9,629 bases of DNA from Puniceicoccales bacterium. GTDB lineage: Bacteria > Verrucomicrobiota > Verrucomicrobiia > Opitutales > JAIRKQ01. Numbering within the stretch: position 1 is the stretch's first letter; each line of letters begins with the position of its first letter. Of the stretch, positions 6,980-9,629 are shown one piece after another. The translations under genes and the position numbers were made by a program. The notes below the pieces were generated by a model. That model was not told the DNA's origin. It ran no database searches and worked only from the letters and a program-made list of their open reading frames with translations. The stretch is from the NCBI GenBank assembly GCA_031270385.1, contig JAISXS010000010.1:1-9629 (forward strand). The letters run 5' to 3'.

Positions 6980-7840
6980 CTATTGATCCTGATGCTCCCT
7001 GGACAATATATCCCGCGTCCTGTTTCTAACCTCCTTGTAAGCACCCTCGGCATTGATTTCGTATAGCTCCAAAGCTCCATTGAGGATGCTTATGCACTCG
7101 CCAATCGATTTTTCGTAAATTTGATACCTTCTTGCTGCGGCTTCCGGGGATAGATCAGTTGCCCGTACTGGTACCTTTTTGGCACCCTCAGCTTCGGCCT
7201 TTTTGTTTTGTTCGACGGCGGCATCACCGCGGGACAGTTGGCGTATAACGCTTGTTCGCCGTGAAACCGAAAAATTTACCATGCGGAAGATCGGCTCATT
7301 GTCTCCCTTCAATTTCTGTATTAGGAACTTTAAAAAATGTGCCTGCACAGCCGTCCGAGGAAATCCGTCTATTATCACACCCCTTGCATTTTCTGGCTTT
7401 AGCAGCTCGTTCAAAACAAGCGACACTACTATGTCGTCTCCGACGAGCATTCCCTTTTCCTTCAGCTTTTCGCATTCCGGAGTATTGAGCAATGAACTTA
7501 CTTCAACTGGTTTATTTGGAATTTCCAGCGTACGCATGACAGTTACGGTATTCGTTCCCTTGCCAGCGCCTGGAGCGCCGTTGAGAAAAACCACTTGCTT
7601 TGGGAGCACAATACCCTTTTCGCCGTACTTTTCAACAAGCTCACCCCAAACATCGTTGAACAGCACCCTGGCGACGCGCTTATCATCATTGCAACACGAA
7701 TGATCACAATCACTAACCGTTTCCATTACCTGATCAGTCCCTTCTTCCAATCCCTGCTCTGCCGGCAAACCGTTAACCCAGACGGCGGCAGCGGAAAACA
7801 CCGCAAATGTCAAAATTTTCGACAACTTTCCCATATTCAT
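6980..7840 (-). CDS. adenylate kinase-like P-loop protein with N-terminal signal peptide
   Basis: A 286-residue protein with the core of a nucleoside monophosphate kinase, an enzyme family that moves phosphate between nucleotides. Walker A is GAPGAGKGT (88-96), and DGFPRT (158-163) is the adenylate kinase signature. VRATD followed by AARRY (225-239) resembles the arginine region after the lid. Differences: the STGDMLR segment that binds AMP in adenylate kinase is replaced by VEVSSLLN (112-119), which appears to lose the conserved arginine, and the lid (about 204-225) is a short Ala/Lys/Glu-rich stretch without the usual zinc or Tyr-containing fold. The N-terminus looks like a Sec signal peptide: lysines at 5 and 8, a hydrophobic run at about 9-22, and possible cleavage after VNG (24) or LPA (27). 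A short cysteine-containing segment (45-50) follows. It is probably not the organism's essential cytoplasmic adk. Location and substrate are unknown. The ATG at 7840 lacks a clear ribosome site; an ATG at 7834 is equally possible. Confidence 0.85.
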   Translation of the reverse strand: MNMGKLSKILTFAVFSAAAVWVNGLPAEQGLEEGTDQVMETVSDCDHSCCNDDKRVARVLFNDVWGELVEKYGEKGIVLPKQVVFLNGAPGAGKGTNTVTVMRTLEIPNKPVEVSSLLNTPECEKLKEKGMLVGDDIVVSLVLNELLKPENARGVIIDGFPRTAVQAHFLKFLIQKLKGDNEPIFRMVNFSVSRRTSVIRQLSRGDAAVEQNKKAEAEGAKKVPVRATDLSPEAAARRYQIYEKSIGECISILNGALELYEINAEGAYKEVRNRTRDILSREHQDQ

Positions 7841-7922
7841 GATACAGTCTGTGCATAGTAAAGTATTCGGGCACGTTATCCAGAAAATTTTCCACTGTGA
7901 AGCGAATTTTTTTTATTAAAAA

Positions 7923-9203
7923 TCAAAAAACGGTATTGTCCGGAATATCGGCGTTCCGTGTGATGCACAATATTCCGTCTTTCACACACATTCCATTACG
8001 CTCATAGCCGTCCGGTTTGCCGTATGGCGTCAGGTGCACACCGCTTCCTATGCGGGCATCTTTGTCTATTATGGCATTCTTTATCATAGAATTTTCGCCG
8101 ATCCCTAGTGGGATACCATGCTCCTTTGTGCCATTGGATGCACCGTTGCAATCGAAATAATCTGCCCCGAACATAAGCACATTTTCCAGATATGTCCCAC
8201 GACGAACCACTGATCTTAGGCCGATGACACTTCTTATGAGTGTGGCGTTAGTTATTATACACCCGTCGGATATCAATGTCTTTTCCATTTGGCAGCTATT
8301 TACTTTACAGGCTGGGAGGTAGCGAGCGCTAGTATATATCGGGTTCTCGGCGTCGAAAAAATCAAACTCCGGGACAACGTCGGTAAGCATGAGATTTGTG
8401 TCAAAAAACGACTTTACCGTCCCGATGTCTTCCCAAAATCCGTCGAAGACGTGGGCAAACATGTTGTATTTGCCGAGCATTCCCGGCAATATATTTTTCC
8501 CGAAGTCGCTGCCATCTCCGGAAAGTACCTCGAGTAATTTATTTGATGTGAACGCGTATATTCCCATAGACGCCAAATAATATGGCGTATCCGTCTTATC
8601 GTGGAGAGTTGTCCTTATATTTTGTGGCAATGCGCAATGCGCTGCCGACGCTATCTCCTTTGGTTTTTCGATAAAATCTTTTACGCGCAAAAATTCATCC
8701 GTTTGCACAATTCCGAAACCAGAAATTTTATGTTCCGGGACCGCCTTCGCGGCGATTGTTACATCCGCGTTACTTTTCTGGTGCTTTTCGACGAAATCTG
8801 CCAGATTCATGCGATAGAGCTGGTCTCCGGACAGTATGAGAACCACATCATTTGACTTTGGCTTTATATATTTTAGATTCTTTCTGACGGCATCCGCTGT
8901 CCCGGCATACCACTGTTCCCCAGCACTGTTTGTCTGTTCCGCTGAAAAAATTTCAATTGACCCGTTGCCGAACGTATCAAATCTGTATGTCGTCTCTATG
9001 TGTCTATGCAGCGATCTGGTGTTGAATTGCGTGAGGATATAAATTTTCGAAAGTCCAGAATTTAGGCAATTGCTTATGGGGATATCGACGAGCCTGTATT
9101 TCCCGGCCAATGGGACGGCTGGTTTACAGCGCGTTTTCGTTAGCGGATATAACCTATCTCCTCGACCTCCTCCCATTATCACACAGTAGATATTGCCTCT
9201 CAT
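7923..9203 (-). CDS. glgC: glucose-1-phosphate adenylyltransferase (ADP-glucose pyrophosphorylase)
   Basis: Makes ADP-glucose from glucose 1-phosphate and ATP, the committed and usually allosterically controlled step of glycogen synthesis. The 426-residue length is normal. The nucleotidyltransferase domain shows GGGRGDRLYPLT (11-22), KPAVPLAGKYRLVDIPISN (27-45), WYAGTADAVRKN (98-109), SGDQLY (125-130), GFGI (162-165), IEKP (178-181) and FWEDIGT (256-262). The C-terminal third has the hexapeptide-like spacing of the left-handed beta-helix domain. The GKYRLVDIPISNCLNSGL stretch resembles cyanobacterial and plant enzymes as well as bacterial ones. glgA, glgB and glgP are not in the window. A plausible promoter and a palindrome lie upstream, suggesting a start of transcription just before this gene; the kinase-like gene 82 nt downstream may or may not be co-transcribed, since no terminator is evident between them. 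Confidence 0.96.
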   Translation of the reverse strand: MRGNIYCVIMGGGRGDRLYPLTKTRCKPAVPLAGKYRLVDIPISNCLNSGLSKIYILTQFNTRSLHRHIETTYRFDTFGNGSIEIFSAEQTNSAGEQWYAGTADAVRKNLKYIKPKSNDVVLILSGDQLYRMNLADFVEKHQKSNADVTIAAKAVPEHKISGFGIVQTDEFLRVKDFIEKPKEIASAAHCALPQNIRTTLHDKTDTPYYLASMGIYAFTSNKLLEVLSGDGSDFGKNILPGMLGKYNMFAHVFDGFWEDIGTVKSFFDTNLMLTDVVPEFDFFDAENPIYTSARYLPACKVNSCQMEKTLISDGCIITNATLIRSVIGLRSVVRRGTYLENVLMFGADYFDCNGASNGTKEHGIPLGIGENSMIKNAIIDKDARIGSGVHLTPYGKPDGYERNGMCVKDGILCITRNADIPDNTVF

Positions 9204-9216
9204 CGCTGGGCGACTG

Positions 9217-9228
9217 TGACGATCGTCA
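9217..9228. promoter_or_regulatory. perfect 12-bp palindrome in the glgC leader (possible operator)
   Basis: TGACGATCGTCA is its own reverse complement and ends 13 nt before the glgC start codon. If the promoter proposed at 9244..9272 is right, the palindrome lies about 10 to 20 nt inside the transcript, a place where a dimeric repressor could block elongation or initiation. It could also be a small hairpin. The palindrome is seen directly; a regulatory role is inferred. Confidence 0.4.
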
Positions 9229-9243
9229 ACAAAATGTCAAATC

Positions 9244-9272
9244 ATGATAAAAAATATATTTGACTTTATCGA
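9244..9272 (-). promoter_or_regulatory. candidate sigma-70-type promoter for glgC
   Basis: On the minus strand TCGATA (9272..9267, four of six matches to TTGACA) is separated by exactly 17 nt from TATCAT (9249..9244, five of six matches to TATAAT). Transcription would begin near 9237, giving a leader of about 34 nt before glgC. The region is AT-rich, which suits a promoter. In AT-rich DNA such matches arise by chance, so the evidence is moderate. Confidence 0.4.
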
Positions 9273-9345
9273 AATCGATTAATTTTGACCTCCAGACAGG
9301 GAATCGCCAATCGGGACTGGAACTTGTATTGCATAGTTGTTACAA

Positions 9346-9420
9346 TCGAGAAAGGCATTTTATTTGATGATATTTGGCAGAAAAATTCTGATTTTTACGA
9401 AAAAAATATGCCCTTTTCGA
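9346..9420. repeat. imperfect 13-bp inverted repeat with nested small hairpin
   Basis: TCGAGAAAGGCAT (9346-9358) pairs with ATGCCCTTTTCGA (9408-9420) over 13 positions, with one mismatch and one G-T pair, enclosing 49 nt. Inside it CAGAA (9378-9382) pairs with TTCTG (9386-9390) across a three-base loop. The element lies in a stretch without a clear gene. It could be part of a structured RNA, a leader of something to the right, or a protein-binding site. No U-tract follows the closing arm on either strand, so it is not a standard terminator. Confidence 0.35.
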
Positions 9421-9629
9421 AAGGTTTATAAATTGTTTGTGGGTCGTGAAAGTGCAAAAGCATGGAGAAGATGAAAGGTAGACGGTTGGCGAAAGGCGAG
9501 TCCAGCATCGAAATATAGCAGCTCCGGTTAAGAAAGGCACAAAAAAGCATGGTAAAGTGCATCGCCAAGGGAAGAGAAAAGAGGCAAGATATCCCTGAGT
9601 TTTCGTTTGAGTTTAGCCCAAAATTTTTC
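9421..9629. other. unassigned purine-rich stretch at the right edge
   Basis: No gene can be supported here. The plus strand is rich in A and G and contains repeated short words: AAAAGCATGG at 9456 and again at 9543 (87 nt apart), AAAGTGCA twice, and GAAAGG several times. On the plus strand an 18-codon frame starts at 9462 (begins MEKMKGRRLA) and ends in TAG at 9516. The same frame is then open to the window edge, with an ATG at 9549 reading MVKCIAKGREKRQ onward, so a gene could begin there. All three minus-strand frames are also open for long distances, which follows from that strand being pyrimidine-rich and does not indicate coding. Possibilities are the start of a plus-strand gene, a decayed lysine-rich gene, or a non-coding RNA. 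Confidence 0.3.

Noticed and set aside
7179..7703. 174-codon plus-strand open frame opposite the kinase-like gene
   Set aside because: Antisense to a protein with clear Walker A and DGFPRT motifs; the translation has no recognisable domain and no ribosome binding site was seen.
7841..7922. terminator between glgC and the kinase-like gene
   Set aside because: There are A and T runs just after the glgC stop and a GAAAATTTTC palindrome, but no GC-rich stem followed by a T-tract on the minus strand. A weak TTCACA box was seen without a matching -10 box, so no promoter was called either.
9340..9540. 66-codon minus-strand frame in the right-hand intergenic region
   Set aside because: It needs a GTG start, has no recognisable motif, and all three minus frames are open here because that strand is pyrimidine-rich and poor in stop triplets.
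9395..9628. minus-strand frame of about 77 codons entering from the right edge and ending at a TAA near 9395
   Set aside because: Its length is explained by the same strand composition; the translation shows no domain and overlaps the equally open neighbouring frames, so no gene is claimed.
9421..9629. idea that the right end is tmRNA, RNase P RNA or SRP RNA
   Set aside because: I looked for tmRNA tag and CCA-end features, the RNase P GAGGAAAGTCC box and the SRP tetraloop signature and found none convincingly. A short AAACGAAAAC match to the tmRNA tag region is too little.
1..9629. CRISPR arrays, insertion sequences, tRNA or rRNA genes, prophage or defence genes
   Set aside because: No regularly spaced repeats, transposase motifs, terminal inverted repeats, tRNA-like cloverleaf sequence or defence-type domains were seen anywhere in the window.

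Overview
The window is a compact, roughly 45% GC bacterial chromosome segment made almost entirely of housekeeping genes. Protein style suggests the PVC group, most likely Verrucomicrobiota. The pointers are an LL-diaminopimelate-type aminotransferase with the N-terminal YKFEKIKRA and GVGEPD pattern, a zinc-finger-less ClpX-like ATPase, and a divergent adenylate-kinase-like protein. This placement is inferred from family resemblance recalled without any search and should be treated as provisional.

Layout, left to right. A minus-strand cluster runs from about 6311 down past the left edge: aminotransferase (dapL-like), tilS, ftsH, a ClpX-like AAA+ ATPase, and possibly the first codons of another gene at 15..1. 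Gaps are 2 to 44 nt, so this looks like one transcription unit. Divergently, with only 16 nt between start codons, lies nth (endonuclease III) on the plus strand. It converges, one nucleotide between stop codons, with a minus-strand adenylate-kinase-like gene whose product begins with an apparent signal peptide. Upstream of that on the same strand, after an 82-nt gap, is glgC. The last ~425 nt (9204..9629) hold no convincing gene. Near glgC this stretch contains a plausible promoter and a perfect 12-bp palindrome; further right are a long imperfect inverted repeat and a purine-rich plus-strand tract of unknown nature.

Functionally the cluster supplies a step of lysine/meso-diaminopimelate synthesis, the tRNA-Ile2 lysidine modification needed for AUA decoding, and two AAA+ machines for protein quality control (membrane-bound FtsH and a soluble ClpX-like unfoldase). 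nth is base-excision repair and glgC is the committed step of glycogen synthesis. No mobile element, CRISPR array, tRNA, rRNA or phage gene is visible. I do not see a new multi-gene system. The best leads are the possibly exported kinase-like protein, the ClpX/HslU-mosaic ATPase, the altered cysteine spacing in Nth, and the unexplained right-hand end.
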